A stretch of 64,000 nucleotides of DNA from Roseospira visakhapatnamensis (GCF_014197915.1 NZ_JACIGK010000011.1:1-64000), one strand, 5' to 3'. Shown: positions 41,025 through 50,319, counted from the first letter of the stretch. The notes: generated by a model not told the origin, from the sequence alone. Numbers and translations: made by a program.

Positions 41025-42038
41025 ATGCCCAAGACCAAGCCGCCCGCCACCACCATGGCCGCCACGGCCACCGAGATCGGCCCCCCGTCGACGGGAGGCG
41101 CCGGGCGGGTGCTGCTGCGCATGCTCGCCGACAACAAGTCCCTGATCGGCCTCATCGTGTTGATGGCCGTCGTGGCGGCGTACAGCCCCAACTTCCTGAC
41201 GGTCGACAACCTGCTGAACATCCTTCGGCAGACCTCGATCAACGCCATCATCGCCATGGGCATGACGTTCGTCATCCTGACCGCCGGGATCGACCTGTCG
41301 GTGGGGTCGGTGCTGGCGTTCACCGGCGCGGTCTGCGCCTCGCTGGTGGCCGCCGACGCCAGCCTGTGGGTGGCGCTGCCGGCGACCCTGATGCTGGGCG
41401 CCGCGCTGGGCGCCGCCAACGGCGTGGTGGTCGCGATCGGCGGCGTGCAGCCCTTCATCGCCACGCTGGTCAGCATGACCGTCCTTCGGGGCGCCACGCT
41501 GGTGTTCACCGACGGGCGGCCCATCACCACCCTCTCGGATCCCTTCTGGGCCATCGGTGGCGCCTACATTCAGGGCATTCCGGTCCCCGTGGTGATCGCG
41601 GCGGTCGCCTTCGGCATCTGCTGGTTCGTGCTCGGCCAGATGCGTTTCGGCCGCTACGTCTACGCCATCGGCGGCAACGAGCAGGTCACCCGGCTGGCGG
41701 GCATCAACGTGACCGCCGTCAAGATCGCGGTGTTCGCCGTCTCCGGCCTGATGGCCGCCCTGGCCGGCATCATCCTCACCGCGCGCCTGGAAAGCGCCCA
41801 GCCGACCGCCGGCATGGCCTATGAACTGGACGCCATCGCGGCGGTGGTCCTGGGTGGGACCAGCCTGATGGGCGGACGCGGCCTGATCTTCGGCACGCTG
41901 GTCGGCGCCCTCATCATCGGCGTGCTGAACAACGCGCTGAACCTGATGGATGTCTCGTCCTACTACCAGATGATCGCCAAGGGCGCCGTCATTCTGCTGG
42001 CCGTGCTGGTGGACAGCCGGGGCAAGTCGCGTGCCTAG
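41025..42038 (+). CDS. rbsC: Ribose ABC importer permease
   Basis: 337 residues with 8-10 membrane segments. RbsC hallmarks: SPNFLTVDNLLNILRQTSIN, AIIAMGMTFVILTAGIDLSV-GSVLAFTGAV, MRFGRYVYAIGGNEQVTRLA-GINV, ARLESAQPTAGMAYELDAIA-AVVLGGTSLMGGRG, IIGVLNNALNLMDVSSYYQM and ILLAVLVDSRGKSRA. The TAG stop is the left-end CTAG of a hairpin element inserted immediately after the conserved C-terminus, so the protein is essentially full length. Confidence 0.94.
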   Translation: MPKTKPPATTMAATATEIGPPSTGGAGRVLLRMLADNKSLIGLIVLMAVVAAYSPNFLTVDNLLNILRQTSINAIIAMGMTFVILTAGIDLSVGSVLAFTGAVCASLVAADASLWVALPATLMLGAALGAANGVVVAIGGVQPFIATLVSMTVLRGATLVFTDGRPITTLSDPFWAIGGAYIQGIPVPVVIAAVAFGICWFVLGQMRFGRYVYAIGGNEQVTRLAGINVTAVKIAVFAVSGLMAALAGIILTARLESAQPTAGMAYELDAIAAVVLGGTSLMGGRGLIFGTLVGALIIGVLNNALNLMDVSSYYQMIAKGAVILLAVLVDSRGKSRA

Positions 42039-42165
42039 TGCAGCGACGCATTCAAGGGGTTCCCCCTTGAATGCAAACGTCGCTGCACAAAACATTGTTT
42101 CTCGTGCACTTTCGATCCAGACAAAAGAATGTGGACTGCATCTTTTGTCTGGATCAGTGCACTAG
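42035..42165. mobile_element. 131-bp MITE-like double-hairpin element between rbsC and rbsB
   Basis: Begins CTAGTGCA and ends TGCACTAG (perfect 8-bp inverted ends; CTAG can be read as a 4-bp target duplication of the kind IS5-type elements make). Inside are two strong hairpins: 42038-42088 with stems GTGCAGCGACG/CGTCGCTGCAC and CATTCAAGGGG/CCCCTTGAATG, and 42104-42162 with stems GTGCACT/AGTGCAC and GATCCAGACAAAAGA/TCTTTTGTCTGGATC. No coding sequence. The right hairpin has a relative at 59227-59280. The left end supplies the rbsC stop codon. Confidence 0.75.
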
Positions 42166-42292
42166 GCGCGCGCCCGAGGCATCCTCGCGACCTCCGATCC
42201 ACGCCGTCCGGCCCGAAACCGCCCGGCCTCGGATCAGGGGTTTCCGGTCCCGGACCCTCGTCCCGGACAAGACAAGAAAGGCAGGAAACATC

Positions 42293-43174
42293 ATGCGCAA
42301 GATACTGATCGCGACCGTCGCGTCGATCACCGTCCTCGGCGCCGCGATGACCGCCCAGGCGGCCGAGTCCATCGCCCTGGTGGTCTCGACCCTGAACAAT
42401 CCGTTCTTCGTCACGCTCAAGGACGGGGCCGAGGCCCGGGCCGAGGCGCTGGGCTACGACCTGACCGTCCTCGACAGCCAGAACGACCCGGCCAAGGAAC
42501 TGGCCAATGTCGAGGACCTGCTGAACCAGGACGTGGCGGTGCTGCTGATCAATCCGACCGACAGCGACGCCGTGCGCTCGGCCGTGCGCACGGCCAACCG
42601 CCGCGACGTGCCGGTCATCACCCTGGACCGCGCCGCCAGCGGCGGCACGGTGGTCAGCCACATCGCCTCCGACAACGTGGCCGGCGGCAAGATGGCCGGC
42701 GAGGTGATCATCGAGGCCCTGGGCGGGTCCGGCGCCGTCGTCGAACTGCAGGGCGTGCCCGGCACGTCGGCCGCCCGCGACCGTGGCGAGGGCTTCCACC
42801 AGGCCGTCGACGCCGCCTCGGGCATCCGGATCGTCGCCAGCCAGCCGGCCGACTTCGACCGCACCAAGGGCCTGAACGTCATGGAGAACATCCTTCAGGC
42901 CCAGCCGGAGATAGACGCCGTGTTCGCCCACAACGACGAAATGGCGCTGGGGGCCATCAAGGCCATCCAGGCGTCGGGCCGCGACATCATCGTGGTCGGC
43001 TTCGACGGCACCGACGACGGCGTGGCGGCGGTCGAGGACGGCTCCATGCTGGCGACCATCGCCCAGCAGGCCGCCAAGATCGGCGCCATGGGCGTGGAGA
43101 CGGCGGCCAAGGTCGCGTCCGGCGAGGACGTGCCGGCGTTCACGCCGGTTCCGCTCCAGGCGGTGACGAAGTAG
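42293..43174 (+). CDS. rbsB: Ribose-type periplasmic binding protein
   Basis: 293 residues with a signal peptide ([20 protein letters not shown], cleavage AQA-AES). Pfam Peripla_BP_4 pattern: [147 protein letters not shown]. Very close to E. coli RbsB in these blocks, so D-ribose is the likely ligand. Separated from rbsC by 254 bp containing the hairpin element; GCAGGAAA precedes the start. Confidence 0.94.
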   Translation: MRKILIATVASITVLGAAMTAQAAESIALVVSTLNNPFFVTLKDGAEARAEALGYDLTVLDSQNDPAKELANVEDLLNQDVAVLLINPTDSDAVRSAVRTANRRDVPVITLDRAASGGTVVSHIASDNVAGGKMAGEVIIEALGGSGAVVELQGVPGTSAARDRGEGFHQAVDAASGIRIVASQPADFDRTKGLNVMENILQAQPEIDAVFAHNDEMALGAIKAIQASGRDIIVVGFDGTDDGVAAVEDGSMLATIAQQAAKIGAMGVETAAKVASGEDVPAFTPVPLQAVTK

Positions 43175-43201
43175 GACCGGCGCCCCGTCGTCCTGCGCCC
43201 A

Positions 43202-43276
43202 GGGGCGCCGCGCAGGCGCCCCGTCCTGGAAGACAGGCGCCGTGCAGGCGCCCCATCCTGGAAGACGGGCACCGGT
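43202..43276. repeat. GC hairpin and 32-bp tandem repeat after rbsB
   Basis: GGGGCGCC / GGCGCCCC (43202-43209, 43215-43222) form a hairpin 27 bases after the rbsB stop. A 32-bp unit beginning CAGGCGCCCC and containing TCCTGGAAGAC is present twice in tandem (43213-43244 and 43245-43276) with a few differences. Further hairpin GCCCCG / CGGGGC at 43317-43334. Likely 3' structure/termination of the rbs operon. Confidence 0.7.
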
Positions 43277-43370
43277 CGTGGTCAAGGACCGCTGGTACAC
43301 CACCCCGTTCGGCGGGGCCCCGTCTTCGCGGGGCGCATGACCTCCGACGCCATCCAGGGCCGGCGACGTC

Positions 43371-43409
43371 GTCACCGCTCTGGGTCACCGCTCTGGGCCA
43401 CCGCTCTGG
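43371..43409. repeat. Three tandem 13-bp repeats before rbsR
   Basis: GTCACCGCTCTGG, GTCACCGCTCTGG and GCCACCGCTCTGG follow directly on each other, ending 46 bp before the rbsR start. Function unknown; a recent slippage product or operator array. Confidence 0.8.
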
Positions 43410-43455
43410 ATGGCGTCGCCCGCTCGCCCCATGCTTTCGCTTCCTGGGTTCTCTT

Positions 43456-44493
43456 ATGGCCACCATCAAGGACGTCGCCCGCGCCGCCGACGTTTCGGTC
43501 ACCACGGTCAGCCACGTCATCAACGGGACCCGGACCGTGGCCCCCGAGACCGCCGCCCGCGTCCACGACGCCGTGACCCGCCTGGCCTATGCGCCGAGCG
43601 GCGTGGCCCGTGCCCTGAAGGCGAACCGCACCCTGACCATCGGCATGATGGTCACCAACTCCACCAACCCCTTCTTCGCCGAGGTCATTCAGGGGGTTGA
43701 GTCCGCCTGCTCCGACCGTGGCTATAGCCTGATGCTGTGCAACTCCGCGGACGACCCCCTGAGGCAGCACGATTGCCTGGCGACCCTGCGCATGAAGCGC
43801 ATCGACGCCCTGGTGGTCATGACCCGAAACATGAACCCCAAGGCACCGGCCGCCTTCGCCACCGCCGGCGTGCCCACCCTGGCGCTGGACGCGGAGGCCA
43901 CGCCGGGCATCGCCACCGTCGCCGACGACAGCCATGCCGGCGGCCTGATGGCCGGGAGGTTCCTGACCGAGCGCGGCTTCCGGCGCATCGCCTGCGTCAC
44001 CGGACCGGCGGGACATCCCCGCGCGGCCTGCCGCATGGCCGGCTTCACCGCCGCGCTGACCACGGCCGCGCTGACCATCGATCCCGCGTTGGTGATGCCC
44101 GGCGACCTGACCGTGGCCAGCGGCCGCCGCGCCATGGGCGCCCTGCTCGCCCAGCCCCGGTCCGCCTGGCCGGACGCCGTCTTCTGTTTCAACGACATGT
44201 CGGCCATGGGGGCCCTGTGCGCCGCCAACGAGGTCGGCTTGAGCGTCCCCGGCGACGTGTCGGTGATGGGCTACGACGATATCGAGCTGGCGGCCTACAT
44301 GACGCCGCCGCTGACCACCATCCGACAGGATACGCGCGGGCTGGGCACCGTCGCGGCCACCACCCTGATCGATCACCTGGACGGTGTCGCCGACCTGCCC
44401 CCGGTGATCAAGACGACCCCCCGGCTGGTGGAACGGCGGTCCGTGGGCCGACCGGCGGCATGCCGACAGATCAGACGGCATCCTCAACTTTAG
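43456..44493 (+). CDS. rbsR: LacI-family repressor, probably RbsR
   Basis: 345 residues. MATIKDVARAADVSVTTVSH-VINGTRTVAPETAARV is the complete LacI HTH with hinge helix (YAPSGVARALKANRT). The ribose-binding-protein-like core has IGMMVTNSTNPFFAEVIQGV, VADDSHAGGLMAGRFLTERG, CVTGPAGHPRAACRMAGFTA, AVFCFNDMSAMGALCAANEV and VSVMGYDDIELAAYMTPPLT. Linked to rbsDACB, it should bind the double operator at 38927-38960, with ribose as inducer. Last gene of the cluster; a ribokinase gene does not follow. Confidence 0.92.
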   Translation: MATIKDVARAADVSVTTVSHVINGTRTVAPETAARVHDAVTRLAYAPSGVARALKANRTLTIGMMVTNSTNPFFAEVIQGVESACSDRGYSLMLCNSADDPLRQHDCLATLRMKRIDALVVMTRNMNPKAPAAFATAGVPTLALDAEATPGIATVADDSHAGGLMAGRFLTERGFRRIACVTGPAGHPRAACRMAGFTAALTTAALTIDPALVMPGDLTVASGRRAMGALLAQPRSAWPDAVFCFNDMSAMGALCAANEVGLSVPGDVSVMGYDDIELAAYMTPPLTTIRQDTRGLGTVAATTLIDHLDGVADLPPVIKTTPRLVERRSVGRPAACRQIRRHPQL

Positions 44494-44584
44494 GCCGCGC
44501 CAGGGCGGAGGTCCCTGTTTTCAAGATGCCCGCTGTCTTCAACACGTTCTGCCGGCACCACGTCGTGCCGGCGTGACGCCACGA

Positions 44585-45043
44585 TCATCGCCGGGGCGGC
44601 CGACAACGGTCGCCGGGTTCGACAGCGTCTCCAGCGGGTACGGTATCCGGCGCCTCCGGTCCACCCGCGCGAAGAATCCACCGGACCGCCTCCTCCCAGT
44701 CCAGGAACACCCGGATGTCGCCGACCATGTATCGTTCAGAGAACAACTTCGCCAGGTGCGCCGAAACGTCTTTCGACTGCGCGGACACGACCACGGCCGA
44801 CCGGGAATCGCGGCGTAACAAATCAATATTGCTTCGAAAATCCGCCAAATCCTCGAAGACACGCCGATCCGTGTGTTCAAGATCGACCGCGCGCCCGTCC
44901 CAAATGACGTTCACGTTCGGTGGCCATTCATTGCTATTGACGATGACGCCCAGCGCGTCGACGACCTCATCCAAGGAAAATAAACCGGAAAGAATGACTT
45001 CAAGAAAGCCACCCTCGTCATGGTATTTAACGTCCACGGCCAT
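44585..45043 (-). CDS. Small protein with STAS/SpoIIAA-like character
   Basis: 152 residues. The N-terminal ~120 residues alternate strand and helix like a STAS or SpoIIAA-like domain: VDVKYHDEGGFLEVILSGLF, SLDEVVDALGVIVNSNEWPP, NVNVIWDGRAVDLEHTDRRV, SAVVVSAQSKDVSAHLAKLF, RYMVGDIRVFLDWEEAVRWI. The fold assignment is a guess from pattern. The last ~25 residues are Pro/Gly/Arg-rich. Base composition is less GC-rich than neighbours (many A/T third positions), hinting at different origin. GGAGGG precedes the ATG by about 9 bases; a TATAAA at ~45110 could be its -10. Confidence 0.7.
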   Translation of the reverse strand: MAVDVKYHDEGGFLEVILSGLFSLDEVVDALGVIVNSNEWPPNVNVIWDGRAVDLEHTDRRVFEDLADFRSNIDLLRRDSRSAVVVSAQSKDVSAHLAKLFSERYMVGDIRVFLDWEEAVRWILRAGGPEAPDTVPAGDAVEPGDRCRPPRR

Positions 45044-45130
45044 ATGCCGGCTCCCTCCATACGATGAGCGCTTGGCACACTAGTGGCCTGAGATAGAGTC
45101 GGCAACGGATTTATACATGACAGTTGATGC

Positions 45131-45163
45131 ATACGACCGAACCTAGTTTTGGTTCGGCCGTAT
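45131..45163 (-). terminator. Hairpin after gcvPB, probable end of the gcv transcript
   Basis: Inverted repeat ATACGACCGAACC / GGTTCGGCCGTAT (13 bp, one mismatch) around TAGTTTT, 61-93 bases beyond the gcvPB stop on the minus strand. No clean T-run after it, so either a weak terminator or a regulatory dyad for the next gene. Confidence 0.5.
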
Positions 45164-45223
45164 CCATCCAAAAAGTTGCCTGACCGCTCTCCCGCGTCAG
45201 AGGTGCAGGCGCCGCACCCCTCC

Positions 45224-46759
45224 CTACTCCGCCGCCCTGGCCGACGCGGGGGGCGCCCAGCGCAACACGGGCTGGCGCGCCGCGCGCGTCTCGTCCAGGC
45301 GACGGCGGGGCGTGTGGCGCGGCGCCTCCGTGAACACGGCGGTCTCCCCGGCCCGCGCCTTCTCGGCCAGCGCCAGCACGGTCTCGCAGAAGGCGTCCAG
45401 GCTGGCCTTGCTCTCCGTCTCGGTGGGCTCCATCAGCATGGCGCCGTGCACCACCAGCGGGAAGTACATGGTCATGGGGTGGAAGCCCTCGTCGATCAGG
45501 GCCTTGGCGAAATCCAGGGTGGAGACGCCGGTGCCCTTGAGGAACCGATCATCGAACAGGGCCTCGTGCATGCACGGCCCCTCGAACGACGGGGTCAGCC
45601 CGTCGCCCAGGCTGGCCAGCAGGTAGTTGGCATTGAGCACCGCGTCGCCCGAGGCCTGGCGCAAGCCGTCCTTGCCCATGCTCATCATGTAGGACAGGGC
45701 GCGCACGAGCACGCCGAACTGGCCGTGGAAGCCCTTCATGCGACCGAACGGCCGCATGTCGCCCTCGGCGTGCTCGACCAGGCGCCACCCGCCGTCGTCG
45801 CCCTCACCCTCGCCCTCGGCCACCACATGCGGAAGGGGCGCGAAGGGCGCGAGCGCCGCGCTGAGCACCGTCGGGCCTGCGCCCGGGCCGCCGCCGCCAT
45901 GCGGCGTGGAGAAGGTCTTGTGGATGTTGATGTGCATGGCATCGGCGCCCAGGTCCGCGACGCGGACCCGGCCGACGATGGCGTTGAAGTTGGCGCCGTC
46001 CATGTAGACGAACGCGCCGGCATCATGCACCGCCTGGGACAAGGCGATGATCTCGGTCTCGAACAGCCCGCAGGTGTTGGGGTTGGTGATCATGACGGCG
46101 GCGACGCCGTCGTCCAGCGCCGCCAGGAAGGCGTCCAGGTCCACCCGCCCGCGCGCGTCGCCGGGGACGCCGCGCACCTTGAAGCCGCACAGCGCGGCGG
46201 TGGCCGGGTTGGTGCCGTGGGCGGACTCGGGCACCAGCACCACCCGCCGATCGCCCTCGCCGCGCGCGTCCAGGGCGGCGCGGATGGCCTGCATGCCGCA
46301 CAACTCGCCATGCGCCCCGGCGGCCGGCGACAGGGCAACGGCCCGCATGCCGGTCAGACCCAGCAGCCAGTCGGACAGCGCCCCCATCACCGCCAAGGCG
46401 CCTTGCACGGTCCCCTGAGGCTGGAACGGATGCAGGTCGGCGAACCCGGGCAGCCGCGCCATGCGCTCGTTCAGGCGCGGGTTGTGCTTCATGGTGCAGG
46501 AGCCGAGGGGATAGAACCCGGAATCGATGGCATAGTTCTTTTGCGACAGCCGGGTGTAGTGGCGCACCACCTCGGGCTCGCTCAGGCCCGGCAGGCCGAT
46601 CGGCCCCGAGCGCGCCAGCCCGCCCAGGCGGTCCGGCCGGTCGCCGGGCTCCGGCAGGTCCACGCCGGTCTTGGCGGGGTCGCCCTGCTCGAAGATCAAG
46701 GGTTCCTCCAGACGCAGACCGAGGTTGCCGGAGACGGTGGACGGGGTGGGTCCGGTCAT
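45224..46759 (-). CDS. gcvPB: Glycine dehydrogenase (P-protein) subunit 2
   Basis: 511 residues from [23 protein letters not shown]-carrying half of the split P-protein: [103 protein letters not shown] and the Schiff-base Lys in [20 protein letters not shown]. Decarboxylates glycine and transfers aminomethyl to lipoyl-GcvH. The start overlaps the gcvPA stop (ATGA); upstream in-frame sequence is only a shadow of gcvPA. Last gene of the operon. Confidence 0.95.
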   Translation of the reverse strand: MTGPTPSTVSGNLGLRLEEPLIFEQGDPAKTGVDLPEPGDRPDRLGGLARSGPIGLPGLSEPEVVRHYTRLSQKNYAIDSGFYPLGSCTMKHNPRLNERMARLPGFADLHPFQPQGTVQGALAVMGALSDWLLGLTGMRAVALSPAAGAHGELCGMQAIRAALDARGEGDRRVVLVPESAHGTNPATAALCGFKVRGVPGDARGRVDLDAFLAALDDGVAAVMITNPNTCGLFETEIIALSQAVHDAGAFVYMDGANFNAIVGRVRVADLGADAMHINIHKTFSTPHGGGGPGAGPTVLSAALAPFAPLPHVVAEGEGEGDDGGWRLVEHAEGDMRPFGRMKGFHGQFGVLVRALSYMMSMGKDGLRQASGDAVLNANYLLASLGDGLTPSFEGPCMHEALFDDRFLKGTGVSTLDFAKALIDEGFHPMTMYFPLVVHGAMLMEPTETESKASLDAFCETVLALAEKARAGETAVFTEAPRHTPRRRLDETRAARQPVLRWAPPASARAAE

Positions 46760-48108
46760 TGCAGCGCCTCCGTCAGGGCCGCCACCAGGGCGTCCATGTC
46801 CGCGTCGGTATTGGTCTCGGTGGCGCAGATCAGCAGGCCATCGGCCAGTTCCGGCCAGGTGGGCCAGAACCGCGCCAGCGGCACCCCGGCCAGGACACCG
46901 CGCGCCGCCAGGGTCTCGACCACGGCGGCGGCGTCGCGCCCGGGCAGGCGCACCAGCACCTCGTTGAAGAAGGTGGGCGTGACCACGGTCAGGCCCGGCA
47001 CCCGCTCCAGCCGCTCCACCAGGGCCACGGCCGCCTGGTGGTTCAGGCGCGCCAGCCGCGTGAACCCGGCCTCGCCCAGCAGCGTCATGTGGATGGTCCA
47101 GGCCAGGGCGATCAAGCCGCTGTTGGTGCAGATGTTGGAGGTGGCCTTCTCGCGGCGGATGTGCTGCTCGCGGGTGGACAGGGTCAGCACCCAGCCGCGC
47201 CGGCCGTCCTCGTCCACCGTCTCCCCGGACAGCCGCCCGGGCATGTGGCGCAGGAACTTCTGGCGGGTGGCGAACAGGCCCACGCCCGGACCGCCGAAGG
47301 TGAGCGGACTGCCGATGGCGTGGCCCTCGGCCACCACGATGTCGGCGCCCATCGCCCCCGGCGGCGTCACCAGCCCCAGGGACACCGGCTCGGCCACCGC
47401 CACCACCAGCAGCGCCCCCTGGGCATGGCAGTCCCGCGCCAGCGCCGACAGGTCGGCTAGGCGCCCGAACACGTCCGGGTTCTGGACGATCACGCAGGCG
47501 GTCTCGCCGGTGACCCGCCCCATCCGGTCCTCGACCCCCAGGGGATCGGGCGCCAGCCGCTCCACGGCGACGTCGGTGTAGCGCAGGAAGGTCCCGGTCA
47601 CGTCGCCGTAGTGCGGATGCAGCCCGCCCGACAGCAGGACGTGCTTGCGCCGGGTGATGCGGCAGGCCATGGCCGCCGCCTCCGCGACGCCCGTGGCGGC
47701 ATCGTACATGGAGGCGTTGGCCACCTCCATGCCGGTGATCAGCGCCACCTGGGTCTGGAACTCGTAAAGGTATTGCAAGGTTCCCTGACTGACCTCGGGC
47801 TGGTACGGCGTGTAGGCGGTCAGGAACTCGCCCCGCTGGATCAGGTGATCCACCGCCGCCGGCACATGATGGCGATAGGCCCCGGCGCCCAGGAAGCAAG
47901 GCCCCGCCCCCGCCGCCCGGTTGCGCGCGGCCAGGGCGGACAACTGGCGTTCGACCGCCATCTCGGTCGCGTGGTCGGGCAGGTCGTCGAAGCGCGCGGC
48001 GGCCAGGGCCTCGTCCGGCACGTCGCGGAACAGATCATCCACCGAGGCCGCGCCGATGCGGGCCAGCATGGCCCGTCGGTCGCCGTCGGTCAGGGGCAGA
48101 TAACGCAT
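46756..48108 (-). CDS. gcvPA: Glycine dehydrogenase (P-protein) subunit 1
   Basis: 450 residues. [20 protein letters not shown], then [142 protein letters not shown]. Forms the heterodimeric (alpha-beta)2 P-protein with GcvPB. It lies 105 bp after gcvH on the same strand and overlaps gcvPB by 4 bp. Confidence 0.95.
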   Translation of the reverse strand: MRYLPLTDGDRRAMLARIGAASVDDLFRDVPDEALAAARFDDLPDHATEMAVERQLSALAARNRAAGAGPCFLGAGAYRHHVPAAVDHLIQRGEFLTAYTPYQPEVSQGTLQYLYEFQTQVALITGMEVANASMYDAATGVAEAAAMACRITRRKHVLLSGGLHPHYGDVTGTFLRYTDVAVERLAPDPLGVEDRMGRVTGETACVIVQNPDVFGRLADLSALARDCHAQGALLVVAVAEPVSLGLVTPPGAMGADIVVAEGHAIGSPLTFGGPGVGLFATRQKFLRHMPGRLSGETVDEDGRRGWVLTLSTREQHIRREKATSNICTNSGLIALAWTIHMTLLGEAGFTRLARLNHQAAVALVERLERVPGLTVVTPTFFNEVLVRLPGRDAAAVVETLAARGVLAGVPLARFWPTWPELADGLLICATETNTDADMDALVAALTEALQ

Positions 48109-48213
48109 CGGGCAAGGTCCTCCGGAGGGGCGGCGACGCGAACGGACGCGCCCTCGTTGACGGCGAAAACCACCGGCATCACGGCGCGGGCCGCACGGAT
48201 CGGGGCGGGCGCC

Positions 48214-48591
48214 TCAGTCCAGACCGGCCACATGGGCGTCGTAGGCGGCCTGGTCCATGAGCCCGTCCAGTTCGGAGGGATCGGCCAGGGTCAGGCGGAA
48301 GAACCAGCCCTCGCCCAGGGGATCGGTGTTCACCATCGCCGGGGTCTCGGCCAGGGCCGCGTTGCCCTCGGTCACCGTACCACTGACCGGCGCATACACC
48401 TCGCTGGCGGCCTTGACCGATTCGACCACCGCCGCCTCGTCGCCCCGGTTGAGGTCGCGGCCGGCCTCGGGCACCTCGACGAACACCACGTCGCCCAGTT
48501 GCGCCTGGGCATGGTCGGTGATGCCCACCGTGCCGACGTCGCCGTCGACGGCGATCCACTCGTGGTCCTCGGTAAAGTAAAGCGTCGTCAT
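48214..48591 (-). CDS. gcvH: Glycine cleavage system H protein
   Basis: 125 residues. [40 protein letters not shown] and the lipoylation segment [20 protein letters not shown] with the modified Lys in ESVKAASE; then [20 protein letters not shown]. The lipoyl arm shuttles the aminomethyl group from P to T protein. Its leader contains four 13-bp tandem repeats that lie between gcvT and gcvH. Confidence 0.95.
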   Translation of the reverse strand: MTTLYFTEDHEWIAVDGDVGTVGITDHAQAQLGDVVFVEVPEAGRDLNRGDEAAVVESVKAASEVYAPVSGTVTEGNAALAETPAMVNTDPLGEGWFFRLTLADPSELDGLMDQAAYDAHVAGLD

Positions 48592-48606
48592 AATCCGTGA
48601 TCCCCC

Positions 48607-48658
48607 TGTGATGATGTCCCGTGACGATATCCCGTGATGATATCCCGTGATGATATCC
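48607..48658. repeat. Four tandem 13-bp repeats in the gcvT-gcvH gap
   Basis: Units TGTGATGATGTCC, CGTGACGATATCC, CGTGATGATATCC, CGTGATGATATCC run without gaps and end 15 bases upstream of the gcvH start (minus strand). Each carries GATATC-like self-complementary sequence. Could tune translation or be a slippage-prone spacer. Confidence 0.85.
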
Positions 48659-48693
48659 CGTCTCGCCGTCGGCCCGGCGAGGTTGCCCGACCG

Positions 48694-49818
48694 TCAGCCC
48701 CGATGCTGGCGGGGCGGCGTGAACGGCAAGGCCGCGACCCGGGCCGGCAGGGCCTTCCCCCGCACCGTCAGGGTCAGCGGCGTGTCCGGCGCGGCCAGGG
48801 CCGTCGGCACATAGCCCATGGCCACCGGCCCGCCCACCGTGGGGCCGAAGCCGCCGCTGGTGACCTCGCCGACCACGGCACCGCCGGCGTCGCGGATCTC
48901 GGTGTGGGCGCGCGCCGGCGCGCGTCCCTCGGGCCGCAGGCCCACACGGCGGCGCGAGGCCCCGTCGCGAAGCTGCGCCAGGATGACCTCGGCGCCCGGG
49001 AAGCCGCCGCCCTCGCGCCGGGCCTTGCCGATGGTCCAGGCAAGGTCCGCTTCCACGGGCGTGGTGGTGGTGTTGATGTCCGACCCGTACAGGCACAGGC
49101 CCGCCTCCAGACGCAGCGAGTCGCGCGCCCCCAGGCCGGCCGGCGCCACCTCCGGCTGGTCGAGCAGCCAGCGCGCCAGCCGCTCTGCCTCGGCGGCGGG
49201 CACGCTGATCTCGAAGCCGTCCTCGCCGGTATAGCCCGAACGGGTCACGAAACACGGGATGTCCAGCAGTGACACGGCGCGGGCATCCATGAACCGCATC
49301 GCGGACACCGCCGGCGCGCCCCGCGCCAGCGCCGCCGCCGCCGCCGGCCCCTGAAGGGCCAGCAGCGCCCGGTCCTCCAGGACGGTGATGGCGACATCGG
49401 GCAGACCGGCGCGCAGATGGGCGATGTCGGCGGCCTTGCGCGCGGCGTTCACCACCAGGAACAGGCCGTCCCCGGTGTTGGCGACCATCAGATCGTCGAG
49501 GATGCCGCCGTCGTCGTTGGTGAGCAGCGTGTACCGCTGGCGCCCCGGGTTCAGCCCCACCATGGCGCCGCACACCAGGCGCTCCAGCGCGCCCGCCGGA
49601 TCGGATCCGCTCAGGCGGACCTGACCCATGTGGGAGACGTCGAACAGGCTGGCCCGGGCGCGGGTGTGGGTGTGCTCGGCCAGCACCCCGGCGGGGTACT
49701 GCACGGGCATGGCATAGCCGGCGAACGGCACCATGCGCGCACCAAGCGCCCGATGCAGCGCGTCCAGCGGGGTGGTGAGCGGGGTCTCCGGGGTGGGATC
49801 CATATCCGCATCCGCCAT
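48694..49818 (-). CDS. gcvT: Aminomethyltransferase (glycine cleavage T protein)
   Basis: 374 residues. LDALHRALGARMVPFAGYAM, PVQYPAGVLAEHTHTRARAS-LFDVSHMGQVRLSG, QRYTLLTNDDGGILDDLMVA (folate-site Asp), VVNAARKAADIAHL, LALQGPAAAAALARG, CFVTRSGYTGEDGFEISVPA, GLGARDSLRLEAGLCLYG. Transfers the C1 unit to tetrahydrofolate and releases ammonia. I chose ATG 49818 (MADADMDPTPE); the upstream frame is leader sequence. First gene of the operon, 168 bp downstream of the riboswitch. Confidence 0.95.
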   Translation of the reverse strand: MADADMDPTPETPLTTPLDALHRALGARMVPFAGYAMPVQYPAGVLAEHTHTRARASLFDVSHMGQVRLSGSDPAGALERLVCGAMVGLNPGRQRYTLLTNDDGGILDDLMVANTGDGLFLVVNAARKAADIAHLRAGLPDVAITVLEDRALLALQGPAAAAALARGAPAVSAMRFMDARAVSLLDIPCFVTRSGYTGEDGFEISVPAAEAERLARWLLDQPEVAPAGLGARDSLRLEAGLCLYGSDINTTTTPVEADLAWTIGKARREGGGFPGAEVILAQLRDGASRRRVGLRPEGRAPARAHTEIRDAGGAVVGEVTSGGFGPTVGGPVAMGYVPTALAAPDTPLTLTVRGKALPARVAALPFTPPRQHRG

Positions 49819-49985
49819 GGAGTCGGTTCCTTTCCAGCAGGGTCCGGCCAAGGCCGGACGGAACGGAAGCACGGGCGATCGCACCGGCGATCCCCTGCCC
49901 CCCTCTGTCTTGGAACCTGAAAGATTGACCGTCCACGCAAGCACCCGGCGGAAGCGGATCACCGATCCCCGAGGTGGGCGGAAGG

Positions 49986-50179
49986 ACCGGCGGACAGTCC
50001 TTCAGACGACGGCTTACATCTTCGGTGAGGCGCGCGCCGGCCATGGCCGGCGATTGCCCGCTTTCCAGAGTCCCGAAAGCCACGCGGTCCTGGGTGCCTG
50101 AGAGTTTCCGGGGGCGGTTGCTCCTTCGGCGCCGATCTCCCACCCTGTGATCGTCTCAAGGCGAGGACCGGACTCTCCC
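49986..50179 (-). ncRNA. Tandem glycine riboswitch upstream of gcvT
   Basis: Read on the minus strand. Aptamer 1 (about 50179-50083) starts GGGAGAGTCCGG, contains GCGCCGAAGGAGCAACCGCC and closes with AAACTCTCAGGCACCCAGGA. Aptamer 2 (about 50072-49986) starts GGACTCTGGAAAGCGGGC, contains CACCGAAGATGTAAGCC and closes TCTGAAGGACTG. These are the conserved cores of the glycine-binding aptamers, with the short inter-aptamer linker. Bound glycine normally switches the gcv operon on. Confidence 0.92.
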
Positions 50180-50319
50180 ACGCGGCCTGCACGGGTGTAT
50201 GGTCTGTCCTTCAGAATAGGCACGACGCGGCCCAGGTCAACCGCTCCGCGCCGGGGCGGCCCGCGTCGGTCCGGCCGGGTCGGGGGAACCGGACCGCCAA
50301 GACGCGGGATGCGCGGCGC

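Noticed and set aside
42031-42040. rbsC truncated by the hairpin element
   Set aside because: The protein retains the conserved C-terminal LLAVLVDSRGK end found in RbsC, so the element only supplies the stop codon.
45149-47581. An 810-codon plus-strand frame over gcvPB/gcvPA
   Set aside because: Antisense shadow of two unmistakable enzymes.
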